DNA of 64,000 nt from Pocillopora verrucosa (GCF_036669915.1 NC_089320.1:19205964-19269963); one strand, 5' to 3'. Positions 1-13,600 are shown, counted from the stretch's first letter. Translations and numbers: made by a program. The notes: generated from the letters alone by a model not told the origin.

Positions 1-3000
1 GCATTCTGCACCATTTCTGACGCTTGTCGTTCAGACACAAAAACTGTTCTTACTGAGATGGGTGCGGAACGTGTAATAAATCAGAGTTCCTGTGGTCTCC
101 ATGACGATCTCAGTCACAATTTTGATACCGTGGTATTTTTTTACCCACCTTCCCCCAACTTACTTCAGAAAAGTAGTCGTTCTCTCAAAAGGGGTGGACG
201 TATTATCATTCTAAGTTCCAAATTCCAAGGTGACGTTGTGTTCAACGCAGATACCAATATCGCATATGAGAGAGCAGAAGTTGTGGATGTCCTCAGAGCT
301 CCTCAGGTCTTCCAAAAGCTCAGTGCAGAGAGCGTTCAGTTGCTAAGACGGACAGGAAATCTGGGAACGCTTCTAAGAATTCAGTCAGTGTCTAGTAAGG
401 TAGAAACAGCCATCGAAGTAGCAAATGCCACCCTCACCGATCCGTCAGCTTCAAGTAGTCATAAGAACGCATCCACTGATATATCATTTCTACTCTATTC
501 GTTCCCATCATCTGAAAAGGAGAGCGGCTTAAACAAGATTCCTATCCTTCCACGTGGTTTAGATGACTGTGGTCTAAGAGAAAACAGAACGTATTTGGTA
601 GCAGGGGGTATCCGCGGATATGGGTTTGAAGTGGCTCGCTGGATGGCTGAGAATGGAGCGCAGTCCATAGGACTCATTGGTCGCTCTAAACCCTCGGATG
701 CCAAACTTCAAGAGGTCCGAGAATTGGAAAGAAGGACCAGCACAAAGATCCATATGTTTCAGGTGGTTATTTTTGGTTGCATGGGTTATAGAATAATCAA
801 ATAGCAAATATCTGAGCTTAAAAAGCGAATACATTATCAAAAGACAGCTGAATTAGAGGAATTTAACGAAATCAGAGAGGTCAAATGCGGCATGAAAGCC
901 AAAATGAATAAAACTTATATTACCGCAGTTATAAACACAAGTATTAGCATTTTGAATTCACATTATGCTCATTCAGGGTTGGCCCAATAATGTCATTAGA
1001 TAGACACCCAGCCAGTTTCACGAGGGCACAAGTAGGAATTCTGTAAAGGCCTGGATTTGTTTCAGCTTTATTTTCAAAACTATTCTAGTTGCGTGCACAA
1101 CCTCGATGATTCTTTTTCTGCTAAAAGAAATGTAGATAAGGATAAAGTAATCCTAAAAAAATAGATTTCAACAAAAATATACGTTTTTTGTTTCCGTATA
1201 GATCGACATATCTGACGAGGATCAAATGTTGTCTCTCAAAGAGAAACTTAAATCCCTGCCAAGCGTGGCTGGCATCGTGAACTCTGCTATGGTTCTCAAA
1301 GATCAATTCATAAGAGATTTCACTTTTGAAAGTTTCAGTGTCGTCATGGGCTCCAAGATTAAAGGTTTGTAAATGGTTCAAATGTCTTTTCAATTTATCA
1401 TTTCATGCAATAGATGTGACACCACATATCAGACATTTTGTTTTTGTAGTATTTTACAATGAAACATATTTTATTTATCCTCCAAAGTTTTAATTTTGGC
1501 AGAGTGCAGGGCAGAAATCCCTAATTGCTGCCTATGACTTATTTATACATTCTTCATAGATCAATAAGAATGAGATATGTTTCTGAGTGCATTACAATAT
1601 TGCTTGTATCACCTGTATCACTTCACTACTACTATTATTGTAACTATGGTTTGTGCTAACAATTTAGTAACATTCAGCCACATTTGTAAGTTTCGATTAC
1701 ATTCCATTGGGGTGGCCGTGGCCAAATGGACTCTTTTCACGAAAAGCTTCAACGTGTTCATTAAAGGTGGTCAACTTGCCCTTCCCCCAATGTTACAGTT
1801 TGCTAAAATGCGTCCCGGGACTATTTCAAATGGTTTAGCTAACAGTTTTCAACCAACCTATAGGTTCATTCTTACTACATCAAATGAGCCTGGACATGGA
1901 TTTGGATTTCTTCGTCATGTTTTCATCCATTGCTTCAGTCTTGGGAAACATGGGACAGACGTCATACGCAGCTAGCAACCATTTCCAAGATGCTCTGGCT
2001 GAGTATCGAAGAAAGGTTCTTGGTTTACCGGGACTGGCTATAAACTGGGGACCCATATCTGGAGCTGGAGTAATGACACGAGACAGCCATGTTGCTAAGC
2101 TGATGACCATGGGAGGATTGGGCTTTATCCATGCCAAGGATGGTAAGCCAAAATTAAGTAAAATCTCAAGTTATAATATATAAAACTGCGCAAGGAACTC
2201 CTCGGCTGGTGAAAAAAGGGAGCTAATCTGAAGCTGGCTGATAAGGAGAATTAATCCAAACCAGACACTGGTTGTTTAAAGCAGGGGTGATCGTTTACGC
2301 AGGTGGTTTTGTGAGATTTTTCACAAGCTTGATGGGTGGAATTCATAATAACTCTTAATTCATAAATTCATCACGGGCACCTAGTCGTAAACTTAGCATA
2401 GTTCATGTAGAAACTAACCCATAACGGAACATTTCTGTCTCAAAACTATTTTCCTAGGAGTTAAATACATGGCCAGAATTCTCACTGAGGAACCGAGCCG
2501 CTTTCAACTTATGCTATGTGGACTGGACTGGCCACGCTACCAGAAGACCTATGAAGGCTTGAGGAAGACACCCCGACTATCGGCTATAACTGCTGAACAA
2601 AGCATTTCTGATAACCAGACCAATTTAGCAGTTTCTCTTGTGGAAAGAATTGTGATGGAGAGGGACTCAGAGAAGAAGGAAGCGCTTGTTTTAGAGTACC
2701 TCGTTTTGGTTCTTCAAGAGCGTACAGGGCTCACAAATCTCTCCGAAACAGATTACAACAAGAATTTGTATAGCTATGGCATTGACTCAACAGGGGCTCT
2801 TATTCTAAAAATGCATTTTGAAGCTGAATTGGAGGTCTCTTTTGAGGTACGTTGCTTCATAAAAACTGACGGTGACTTGCCGAATAAACATTAAGTTTCC
2901 TTGACTCGCAGAGAATGGTAAACATAATAGCCAATTGATGACTTATGACACAGGCACATAACTCCCGTTCTCTTCATTTACGTTGAGTGAGATTTCCGTT

Positions 3001-6000
3001 GCTTCTCGTTTATTATTTCAGACTTTGTCAGCATCATTCATTTTTCGAGGAAATATGCTATAGATTTCTTTATTGACACCAATAAAAAAAATAATCTGGT
3101 TGTTTTCAGGTTTTCTATTTCATGCAACCCGATACTACCCTGATCAAATTGTCAAGAGACGTCACAGCAAGACTTAGTGGCCAAACCTCAAGTGGGCGAC
3201 CTCAAGAAACTCAAAGTCAAGAAAGTGCAACTCAACCGGCTAAAGTAATGGTGGAAATGCCTCATACAACGACACAGGAGCAGCAGCAGGTCCAAGTCGT
3301 TCCCCTGTACACTCCTGTCACCTCAGCTGTCAACTTTTTCTGTGTTCACCCCTTTCACCGTTATGCAATGAACTTGGTGCCAATTTCCACTGGATTTCAA
3401 GGACAGGTAAATGGTCGTAAATAGGTGATCTTAAGTAGCTCAGGTAATGGAAGCATTTTCTGTATGCTAAAGCTTTCTGTGATACCAATTGAACGTTATC
3501 AACACTTAAAGAAGTAACCTTTCTTTTCTGATTCTCAATTTAAGTCTTATGAAAGGTTGGTAAATGTGGTATTTGTCCAAATTTTGAAACTGCACAAAGC
3601 GTTAGGACGCTCGACCACTAAAACATTACCACTGAACATTTAAACATTACCACTTTAAAATAGAGTTCACCTCTATACTATCGTTTCAGTACGTCTTGAA
3701 CCCCACAATGCACAAGTCATCGAAGGGTGCAGTTTCCAATCATTTGAACAATTGTCACTGAAATTATTCCATCACCTCTCTAGGATCTGGTCTCCTTTTA
3801 CGCTCTGGGCTTCACCGATCCAACAGCAGTCAGTGAGGACTGGGGCACAGTACGTGAACTTGCCGCACATTATGTTCAACTGATCATGAATAAACAACCT
3901 CATGGGCCTTACTTCCTCGGCGGATATTCGTACGGCGGAATCGTTGCTTACGAAATGGCTTCTTTGTTGACAGAGAGGAATCAAAGCGTAGAGTTTTTGG
4001 CCATGATTGACACATTTCCTTGGAATCTGCACACGCGGACAATTAGTGCTAGAATGGTTTCCATTCAGGAGGATGCAGCCGCCTCACATCGACACGTACA
4101 GGTGTGTTCGCGATCCTTATCACACAAAATAAGAATAAATTTGTGGAATGGCTCTTATGTCTGAACTATTTTCCCACTTATTTGCATTGAAGCCATAAAG
4201 AAAATAAACAAACCAACTTCTGTTTTGAAAATTTACAAAAAAAACGTTTACGCCTCTTTCTGAGACTGAACCACTAGCCTTGAAAGAATTTGATAACTTC
4301 TTTTTAACTAGCACTAGCATAATTTTTTTCACAAAGAAACAGCAAGAGACTATAACTGAGTGTCAGTTTAAAATCTCTTGTGGAGAGTAATAGGAAGACA
4401 AATGATTGACCCTGTAAAATTCTGATGCATGTTAATCCTTTCTACTGATAAAATATACTCTATACTTAAGGCTATCACCAACTCAAAAATGCTCTTCGGA
4501 TCCATGCTGGTAACTATGGACTCATGTTCATAAATTGCCCATCTTAAAAGTCTTAGTATTTTAATGACCATAATAGAATATCGAACGCTTTTCTTTGTTT
4601 ACAGTTTCAATTTGAGAACCATCTGAGAAAGGTTGCAGTGGACACCCTGATGATGACAGCTGACGAATATCAGCATTTGCGGGAGAATAATACACAAGAC
4701 GAGGTTATAGAAGAACTACAGAAATTGTGCCATGAGAAAGGTCTCTTAACCCACGACTTAAAGGCTCTTAGAGAGTCGTTACTGATGAATCATAGAATAT
4801 CTCGTAGAACACATCTAGAATGGCAGCCTCAAGAGGTACGAAGTGTGATTTATGATATGCGCAATATTGGTTTGATGCCCAATCACAAATGGAGAATATT
4901 TTAAATGGTTTTTTACTTCTGCATCCACCTCTAGGTTCGTTATCGTGGTCCCCTTACCTATCTCAAAAGCCAAAACGAGCGCTTTTCTCCGTGGTCCCCC
5001 ACCTCGGTCGAAGAAATATGGGGTCACCTAATAGATGGAGGTTCTACCGTGCTGGTTTGTCCCGGAGATCATTTTTCCTTGAGTGAGCTACCCAACGCTG
5101 AAGTTACAGGAAGTATCTTAGCAACAGCCATTGCATTTACCTATCGCTCTATGTTCCCTGAAATTGCCAGACCTACAAGAACTTTCAATCAAAGGAGAGC
5201 CGTGGAAAAACTTTGCTGTGGAGTTCGTGTGTTCCTTCATTCCAAAAATGGTAATACTCTTTAAGAAGATGCTCGGCTAGTAGTTTTGTTTATGCATATC
5301 TATATGAACTAGTATCCGTTGGCGCACTATAACCAATGTAAATTTAGTGATCCACCATCTAATATTTCATATTTTTCATAAATTGAACACAAGATGAAAG
5401 CATTAATTAAGGTTTCATGTGGTCGATTGTCTGTCATTTAAGGATATCCAAACCTCCTTCCATTCCAGGTAAAAAATTGCCGCATTTTGGAGAACTTCAC
5501 CTCCAAGAAGATGCCGGCAGACTGGAGCTGAGATCCAAGGTTAACGAAGGAGAAATTAAGGAGATCAAGAAAACGAAGAAGATAATTGACCTGAAAGGTA
5601 ATCAAAATAATCAGTTAGGCTTCATCGCATTTGTTTCGATTTTTTTTTTGACATTGTATAGTTTCAATAAGGTTTCACGTCTAGACTGTTACGCCTGCAC
5701 ATTCATCATCATTATCTGCCTTAGTAAATTCGACTTTCTACGGCAATCATATCTTAGACCACAACTTTGCCTTATTACACTCTTAACTACATTAAAAAGA
5801 ATGATAAACGTTCTGTCACTAAACTTGAAAAAAATGTGTCATTAGGTAACTTTAAACTCGGTTTTTATTGTTTCTCTTAGACCTCCGAATGGTTCAGCCG
5901 GGAAGAATTGTTTCCAGTGCCCTTAAATTTGCCTGGCGAAAGCGTAGAGTTGGAGCACATCAGAGCGGGAACCTGGAGCAAGTTGCATCCGTAATTACGG

Positions 6001-6101
6001 GACGCCGTGATTTCAACCTAGAATTCACTGATTATTCTGATCTGAAAGCGTTTTACCACATGGTGGAAGCTGTGTTTGCAGTTAAATTGTTGACTAGTTA
6101 G
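1..6101 (+). CDS. Polyketide synthase / FAS-like megasynthase, 3' part (ER-KR-ACP-TE)
   Basis: 3' end of a multidomain polyketide/fatty-acid synthase, open at the left edge. Ten exons read in phase: 1-762, 1202-1364, 1864-2142, 2458-2846, 3110-3406, 3784-4101, 4605-4835, 4935-5250, 5469-5597, 5881-6101 (3105 nt, 1034 aa, then stop). Domain order seen: the C-terminal half of an MDR-type enoylreductase-like region (GAERVI, then LKRGGRIIILSS); a ketoreductase with Rossmann motif VAGGIRGYG, catalytic serine in MFSSIA, and YAASN carrying Tyr and Asn, ending LAINWGP; an acyl carrier domain with the phosphopantetheine serine in YGIDSTGAL; a Gln-rich linker; and a thioesterase with GYSYGG (GxSxG), MIDTFP (Asp) and PGDHFSL (His). 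All visible catalytic residues are present, so an active reducing, self-releasing synthase is inferred. About 150 residues after the thioesterase His form a basic/acidic tail I do not recognise. A candidate AATAAA lies at 6927. Metazoan FAS shares the order ER-KR-ACP-TE, so FAS-like versus PKS cannot be settled without the upstream domains. Confidence 0.88.
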
Positions 6102-6595
6102 GTCCATAAACTTTGCTTAGGATCAGATCAGTCGCAAATATGAAGGTTTTATTTTTTAAAAAACAACTACTTTGTCGCACCAGAAAGAGTTTCAAAAGCT
6201 TTTGAGTAGTAGGTTCAAGACGATAACAATACACTTTATGTTTGAAAAAATATAAAGCTGGAAGTGGCATTCACAAAATAGAAATTAAAAAGAGAAACAG
6301 GCGAACCTTTTTCAGCATACGTGCATGAGGAAGGTTGAAAAGTGTGATTTTTTTCAAACGATTAGTTGTGGATTCGAAAACAGAGCTTTAACAGCTTACA
6401 GCAATCAAATCCCAACTAATTAACGACCGACCATACTAGGACAATCTTCATTTCAGTACATTAAAATGTAAACTTACATATTGCAAGATTAAATTTCATT
6501 ATAATCCTCTCCCTCGTTTGATTAACTAAAATTTCAAAACGTGTTGCATTTCAAGACTAGAATTACGATTGAATTCAATGGTAAAATTAAGGAGC
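6102..6595. other. 3' flank of the megasynthase gene, no gene seen
   Basis: AT-rich sequence after the stop codon, probably 3' UTR. I see no conserved reading frame on either strand. Confidence 0.5.
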
Positions 6596-6728
6596 AACTG
6601 CAGAATACCCGGCCACTCATTTACATGTCATTGAATAAGAATAGCGTCTATTGTGTTATGCCTCGATATTCAAAGCCTACCGACACTTGTAAGTGAGGCG
6701 GACCAAAGCGGCCGGGTATTCTGCAGTT
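6596..6728. mobile_element. Short MITE-like inverted-repeat element (133 bp)
   Basis: The two ends are near-perfect inverted copies: AACTGCAGAATACCCGGCC at 6596-6614 and its reverse complement at 6710-6728. Weaker complementarity continues inward (CACTCATTTAC against GTAAGTGAGG). There is no coding capacity. No convincing target-site duplication was found, so the superfamily is left open. Confidence 0.65.
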
Positions 6729-8544
6729 AAGCCAAAATGAAAATAGTGGGTTAATAACATTTATGAAATTGAAGTTTTAGCTCATGTGTGTCTTTTTTAT
6801 GCATGTTTAGGTAGCATCATTCTTTAACTGAAAAAGCACTGGAAAGAGCTTATGATTTGTTTTTTTATTGTACGGTTACAATCGTTTTACTTTTATTCAT
6901 TTTTCCATTATTCGTAGTTTAGCTGAAATAAAGATTTTTATTGTGATAGTGACCAAACTAGTATTGTGTTGTTTGTTTTTAGATAACATATCTGGCATAA
7001 GTCCCAATCTTTACATAGGGATCCTCTAAGAGAACGCGCAGACCTACCAGTAGACAGAGCTTCATACCAGAGCAGAGGGAAAGCTGAACTCATGAAAGTA
7101 AATCTTGCCAATTCAAATACTGAAGCTTTCAATGGCAATTTTTTGCACAGGATTCCATTATCAAAAAAGTTTACTTACTTAGTTTACTTTGAAACAATGC
7201 AAACCTTTGAATTGCTCTGTTGAAACTTTCGAATTCCTTAAAATATAAACGGAACAAAAACAAAACGAGTTATTAGCGGATAGACTTACCCTGGGACTTT
7301 AAGTAGCCTTGACCTTCATTAAATTCAACAAATTGTGCACAGTTTAAGATAATAACTATGAATACCGATTAATAAATATGATAGAAATAACATTTACAAA
7401 ATCAGCCTCAGGACGCGTCTTTAGCACTACTAGCGGCCAACCCTATAGCCGACTCGTCCACCAAAAAAACATAAAATAGCACAAGGTTATGCTACCATAG
7501 TCAAATACGAACCGTCCTTAAAAATCTCAGTGATGCAGTGAGTACTAATGTCCCAGGAGTAGAGTTTCTTTAAACGAACGAAAATTGTCTTGATTAGCCT
7601 TTCACTACCACCTATCAATATTGTGGTATATGACCTTTGATCTTCAGGAAATGTTCTCTATCTCGTGTGAAAGGCTGAAATCTTGTATCCTCCAATTAAA
7701 CCTCAATACATTTGTCTTGTGAACGGTTGATGTGACATGCCGAAATGCGCTTGACGGCTTTCAATTGAAACTATTGTGCCTTCCACCCTCCATAAAGTTA
7801 TCGTACCAAGAAAATTTATGGGAGGATACATCACAAAATGGGTGATTGTACAATCAGTGCTGTTTGTAGGTTAAATTTGTCGAGAAAAACTGATGTCATT
7901 AACATAAGGCTTTGTTTTTGGACGAATTATCCATCTCAGAGTGGAGAGACTGAATCAAGCTCCTGTCAGGTATTTTTGTTAAGTTATATTATTGAACTAT
8001 TTTCAAGACGTCGTTTTTTACAATTTCTCCTTGACGAAATTATCTTGCCGGAAAAACTTAAACTTTACCCAGCGCTCATTTATATGCAAACGTCCCCGTT
8101 TTATTGCGCAAATAGCCACATTGATGGCATTTTGGCCAGCCGATCTATTTTCATTTCCGGCGACCATTATTGTTTACAACTCGCCTTTCCAAGCTTCTAC
8201 ACTATCGTTTTGTGTATATCCACGAGGGATGGCCAAAGCACCAAACGTCAGTTGAGCAGCAGACTAGGGAAAGTAGCATGGCGTCTGATGATGACTTGTC
8301 GTGGACTAAAAAAAATTGTTTGTCGGAATCAAAGCAGTTGTCATCCAAAATAGAGTGACGGCAAAAGTTATCTGTCAGGATTGTGTTCAGGGTACGTGTG
8401 CTTTGAAATGTCTTGAGGGGTCGCGCAGTGTGAAATAGAAACGAAACGAAAACGTTGGATACTATGAAAGTGTGTTCCGCAGCCATTTCTGAACGTGTAC
8501 ATCATAATGAGATCTATAAATATTGACAGACAAACGAAAGGGTA
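6729..8544. other. Intergenic, no gene recognised
   Basis: Contains a candidate AATAAA at 6927-6932. Open frames here (for example 7838-8353) lack conserved motifs or plausible splice partners and look like chance ORFs. Confidence 0.5.
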
Positions 8545-9023
8545 GAGTTGAATCCCGGTAACTCGAATTGCCGAGGGAAATTGAAATTACTTCGAGTTAC
8601 CGGGGTTTTGTGTTATAACTGGGTTTTGAAAAAAAAAGACCAGAAACGCTTGATCGATTCCAGTTGCGCGCCGCTATTTCTCGTCGCCGGGAAGAGCTGT
8701 CAAAACTGTCTGTCCACGGACATACAAACGTGTGATATCGACGAGGTCAATTGGTCATAATATATATATGTATATGAGATTACATGTAATCTTCCGGTGC
8801 AAAATGTTATGACTCATTAGTCCGCAGTTTCGAGTTATCGAGGGTAAAATTACGAAGAAAAGTACCTGACAGGAAGTAAACATCGCTTCGAGTTTGCGGG
8901 GTTTCGAGTTATAGGGGTAAAAATTACAGTAAATGTGTGAGGCAAATCCAAGGGAAATCAGTTTTGCTTCAAGTCGGCGGGGAATTCGAGTCACCGAGTG
9001 TTCGAGTTATCGGGGTTCAACTG
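8545..9023. mobile_element. Pogo/Tigger-like non-autonomous TIR element (about 480 bp)
   Basis: The left end reads AGTTGAATCCCGGTAACTCG and the right end, reverse complemented, reads CAGTTGAACCCCGATAACTC. A TA dinucleotide immediately precedes the left end, as expected of a Tc1/mariner-pogo target site; the right flank reads TT. Inside are several sub-terminal copies of a CGAGTT-A-CGGGG-like motif in both orientations (around 8590, 8829, 8888, 8905, 8985, 9003). I see no transposase, so it is a non-autonomous copy. The pogo/Tigger assignment rests on the CAGTTGAACC-type end and the TA, and is an inference. Confidence 0.65.
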
Positions 9024-10613
9024 TTCAAATGTAGTATCTATTATTCACTGGCTAACTTGAAATCAAGCCAAATGAAAATGATTTTAGGCTGTTCCTTTAA
9101 AATCTAAACTTTTCAAAAAATAGTCTAGCCAACGCTTTCCGATTTTGTCCGTCTTCTCTCAGATTATGTACAGTTTTAAGCTCTTTTTGAGATATTGTCG
9201 ATCAATGTGAGATCGTTACCTAGACGAATTTCAAATTTTAATCATTACGTGACTATTCACTCCTCGCCCGCGTGTCACGCTATTTATACGAGCTTACAAA
9301 CCGACGGAATTTCAGTTTTAAATGAAAATCATCCGCAAAACACACTCCAAAACGTAACCCTACCCACAACAGCTAATTTAAGTATGTATCAACGTATGGA
9401 ATTTTTGAAAATTTTTAGTGATTTCTTGCGAAATCCTCACCACCATTGTTTACCTTGAAATACGTCAAAGTGACACCATTCAACCGTATCTCTAAGGCAT
9501 TTAATCAAGGCGTCGGATAGGATTTTTTCAGAGTTTCACTATTCCTAGGCTTTACATGGAAATTTGGCAGAGGCTAAAGGGACGAAATGTTTTATCTCAC
9601 CACTCTTGTGCAGTCTCATCACCCTATCTGCAAGCTTTTGAATCCAAGAAATTTGTGTTTCTGAACATCTAAATATTTAGATCACGTTTTCAAGTTAATC
9701 GCCTCGATAGTGTTTTTTTCCTTTCAGAAACGTGTCCCTTTAGAATTACTCTCGTTACTAAAACTGAAAGAAACGAAAACAAATGAACTTCCAGTCACGC
9801 TTTTTCATTCAGCGTAAATAAGCTTCGCACGTGTTCTCTTTGACTATGTGCCTCACTGAAGCTGTAACGGTAAAAGATAAATATATGCGACAGACTTACC
9901 CGACAGAAACGACGGAACTTCGTCAAGGAACGAAGATTACAATTGGTATGTAACACAATTCCATATTATTTACCCTTTTAGTCATTTTTTATTCTTATTC
10001 AGGCGTTGATTTCATCAATTTCTGACCTGAAAACGTCCCCCATTGAGTAGAACGAGAAATGGCATTACTATCTTTAAATATTTTGCGTGAAATGTTATTC
10101 TGCCTCGTGTGTTTTCGTGGTACGTGATCACCACCATGTGAAACGTGACTAAGGCTCCTTTGTTGTGGAATCGTCTGAAGCGCGATCGGTGATCTCATTT
10201 ACGCGAAAAACTCTCTGGTTATTCTAATGTTTAAATAAATTTATATGTGTTCAGCGCAGTGTTACAGGAATTTCAGTAGGTAAGGCACGTGAAAATTTCG
10301 GTGAAATCCAAAATCAGAGCCATCAGCGGGATTGTCACTTACAAAGCGAATTCATTCGCGTAATAATAATTTTGTTACTCGCTTTTTCGCCACAAAGCAG
10401 AATTTAGTGAAGAGCCTGGCACTGAACCCAGAGATCACGGAATTTCTAAATTTACATCATCCAGACTTCGCATGTTGCTGAAGCGCATATGAAAACACCC
10501 TTCAATTGTCACGTATAAAGTCGCAAAGACTCGTGATGTGAATTTATTCTTAAACTAAATATTTTACCGAGTGAACACTTCATTTTTCTCTCTAGAGTCA
10601 ATCGTGTTATGTC
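9024..10613. other. Upstream region of the first PTCHD gene
   Basis: No coding region recognised. A pyrimidine-rich acceptor-like site (TTTTTCTCTCTAG, ending near 10594) lies just before the proposed start codon, so one or more 5' UTR exons may lie in this stretch. Confidence 0.4.
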
Positions 10614-13600
10614 ATGGCCAACTTAAAGACTACTCTTGAACTAAAGCAGGAACTAAAAAGCGAACCAAGGTTGGTGTGGTTTTTTTGTTTTCATTATTAT
10701 AAACGAAATGCATGGAATATATTTTACCCAAACAAGCTAAAAAAAAATGCAATACACAGAAATTTAAATATGACAGAATAGGAATATCGCTCAGTTAAAA
10801 AATAATTTGCCAAATCAAAATATCCCGCGACGATGATTCAAGAAAACCGAAAGCTAAACATATTCGGCAAATGTTTGAAACCGCCGTGAGCCTTGAAAGA
10901 GAAATCTTCATTGTCAAACATAACAGCACTTGGTCGGACACTTAAAACACTTCTGGCTATGCGAGAGCAAAATATTACAGCCTGAAAGCCTAGAGAAAAA
11001 AGCCTTAACAGTGAGTCCCGTATGGTCGTCTAACATCTTAAACTAGTTAACTAAAAACGACAGAACACAGTGTAGCTCCTTTGCTTTAGCAAGGAATGGA
11101 GCAAAACATGTCAATGCTTTGTAAATTTTGCATGGTACCAGTTCTTGGTCATCTTTCTCGAAACTACAACTTGAGAGCTTCGCTTAATTCTGCGTATTTT
11201 GTGGTAGGTTGACCATGACGGTGACGTTTTGACATTTATTATCGAAAGTGAACCGTTTGTATTCTGTATCAGCCAAAGATGACTCTCGGTTCTACATAAC
11301 AAGCTCGCTGTCGGTAGCAAGTTCTAGTCTAAGTAAATTTGCAATTGTGAGGAAGCCAGAGCCGAGTTTTCATTTCCACTACTTTCCTCAGTGTTTTTCA
11401 AGAGTACAATCGTATACCTTTGCGCAGCTAATCCACTCTAATCATGAAAAACAGCTTAGCAAAACAGCGAAGCAAGCACTTGTTTCCACTCTTTCCACTA
11501 CTGGTGAAACTAACAGCTACGTGACTAGCTACCAACCTTCTTTGTTCCAAATTATCTGAAGCTTAATAATTTACAAGTCAGCCATTTATCTCTGATTGCA
11601 TAATTGGCCTATTATTATAACTAGGAAAAAGAGAGGGGAGACAGAAAGCTAATGTTCAACATTCAGAACTCAAAATGTCAAGTCAAAGTGTTGAGTTGAA
11701 AGAAAAATTTCATAATTTTGGCAGAAAATTATAAATCGTGATATGACGAGATTTCTTTATTTCTTTATTTTTTTTTTTTTCAATCCATGTTGTGCGTCGC
11801 CGCTGCCACCCAATGCAACATTTAATTGTCTTAAAAACGGCGAAGATCAAGAAGCCGAATATATATGGCAAATTTTCTAAGTTCGCGCTTTTTCCACAAA
11901 TACCCCAAGCAGGCCGTCATACGACTCCATACCGGGCAGGAGAGCTACACTCGAAACAAAACACAACTTTTCAACGATCGATGCTCGAAGTGCAATGATA
12001 CGCGAATAATGATGGACTGTCGGCGATATTTTTAGCGAACTAGGGCCTACAGCAACTTCGATAGAAATACACTCTGGCCACTGAATCTCCTAAGTCAAGT
12101 AAGAACCCCTATCACTATCGGTGAACAATATTTCCGCTCCGATGCAAACTACGATAAATTTTCCTTTTTCCGGAACGGCAAAAGGGACTTGTCGCTTTTG
12201 GACATGATGACAGCTTGAAAACAACACCTGAATTACAAAAACAATCTCTCTAGCCTTCGGCGAGAACTAATGTAAGAAGACTTCTTGATAACGAATGAGC
12301 GATTTCGGAACTGTACAAAACTATACAGTGTGCATCGTAAATCAAGATTGGAAATCGTCAATTACGTGACAAGATGAAGCTGACATGAGGTTTCATCAAT
12401 CTCGCACCTTCCGGTCTACTCTTAATTCATTTTTTTGCTTTATATCTTCTGAAGTAATTTCAAAATTTCAGAAGTTGATAGATCTCTATTTTTTTCATTA
12501 GATATTACATTCTCAGGAAACTGAAAAAAAATTTTCCATGTGATGCCTTAAAAAACGGTGAAAATCAAGAAGTCGAATATGTATAACAATTTTTTTAAGT
12601 TCATGCTTTTTTCGCAAATACCCCAAGCAGGCCGTTATACGACTCCAAACATATATACTGTCCCCTAGCTTGATTATTCTGTGGCCAGCGCAAGGTGGTA
12701 GTGAAAGAGAGCAAACGTTAATTGTTTTAGATTTAAGCCTATAATTTTGATCTTATTAAACAAAATTGCGGGGAGAAATGGTAAAAGCTTAATTTCGAGA
12801 CAGTGCCAAGCGAAAATTGAATATCACGCCCTATAACCTGTTCACAGACTTGTCATTGGCCATTAGGTAATAAGACAGTATGTTGACTGTGTAATGTAAT
12901 GATTATAGTAAATTTGATAGCAGCAATGGTGGTGTTTATAATGATGACGACGACGACTGACAGCCAAAAAATACGTGTTTCATAGCAATATCATAATCAT
13001 TATTACGGTTATTATTATTATATCATAAGTATTGTTATCCTTATCATTATTATAAGTATTATTATTGTAAAATTGTTGCTTTTATGCTTTTACAGAATGT
13101 ATTTTGTAAATATCGTTTGTAAATGAGTAAATTATTATTATTATTAATTATTATCATTATTAATATTATTATTGTAATCAATATTACTATTAATATTGAT
13201 ACAGTTGCAGTTGTCCACGCTCATTCAATCCGTGTGTACTATGGTCTAAGCTCTGCAGCTGGTATTTGCGTCTTTTTGAAAGCTTTTTCGGTTGGTTTGG
13301 TGAAGGGATCGCCAAGAATCCATTGATAACAATCCAGATATGTATCATGTTCATTAGTGTCTGTTCTGTGGGGTTTGTTTGGTTCCAATCAGAAGGAAGA
13401 ACTGTAAAACTGTATATACCTCAGGAAAGTAAAGCCCTAGATGACTTGGAAACTGCTGAGAGATACTTTCGAGTCAACTTTCGAGATGAGATCGTCCTAT
13501 TGGTAGCAAAGCGCAATCATCCCAATGTTCTTTATCCTGAGTGTCTGAGACAGGCTTTCCGTGCCCACAAGGCAGTTATGAACCTGGAATCCTATGTCGA

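Larger units (their letters stand above)
10670..13204 (+). other. Intron 1 of PTCHD copy 1 (2.5 kb)
   Basis: Holds a dispersed direct-repeat pair (11828-11929 and 12544-12648) and a long TTATTA-rich low-complexity tract towards its 3' end. Short ORFs in it (for example 11248-11559) carry no recognisable domain. Confidence 0.5.

Noticed and set aside
5417..5845. 142-codon ORF around the ninth megasynthase exon
   Set aside because: Only 5469-5597 is in phase with flanking exons; the rest is intron read-through.
7838..8353. 171-codon ORF between the megasynthase and PTCHD genes
   Set aside because: No motif, no convincing splice context, and biased composition; considered chance.
13123..13326. 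ORF rich in Ile and Asn before PTCHD copy 1 exon 2
   Set aside because: Translation of an ATT-type low-complexity repeat in a different frame from the gene.
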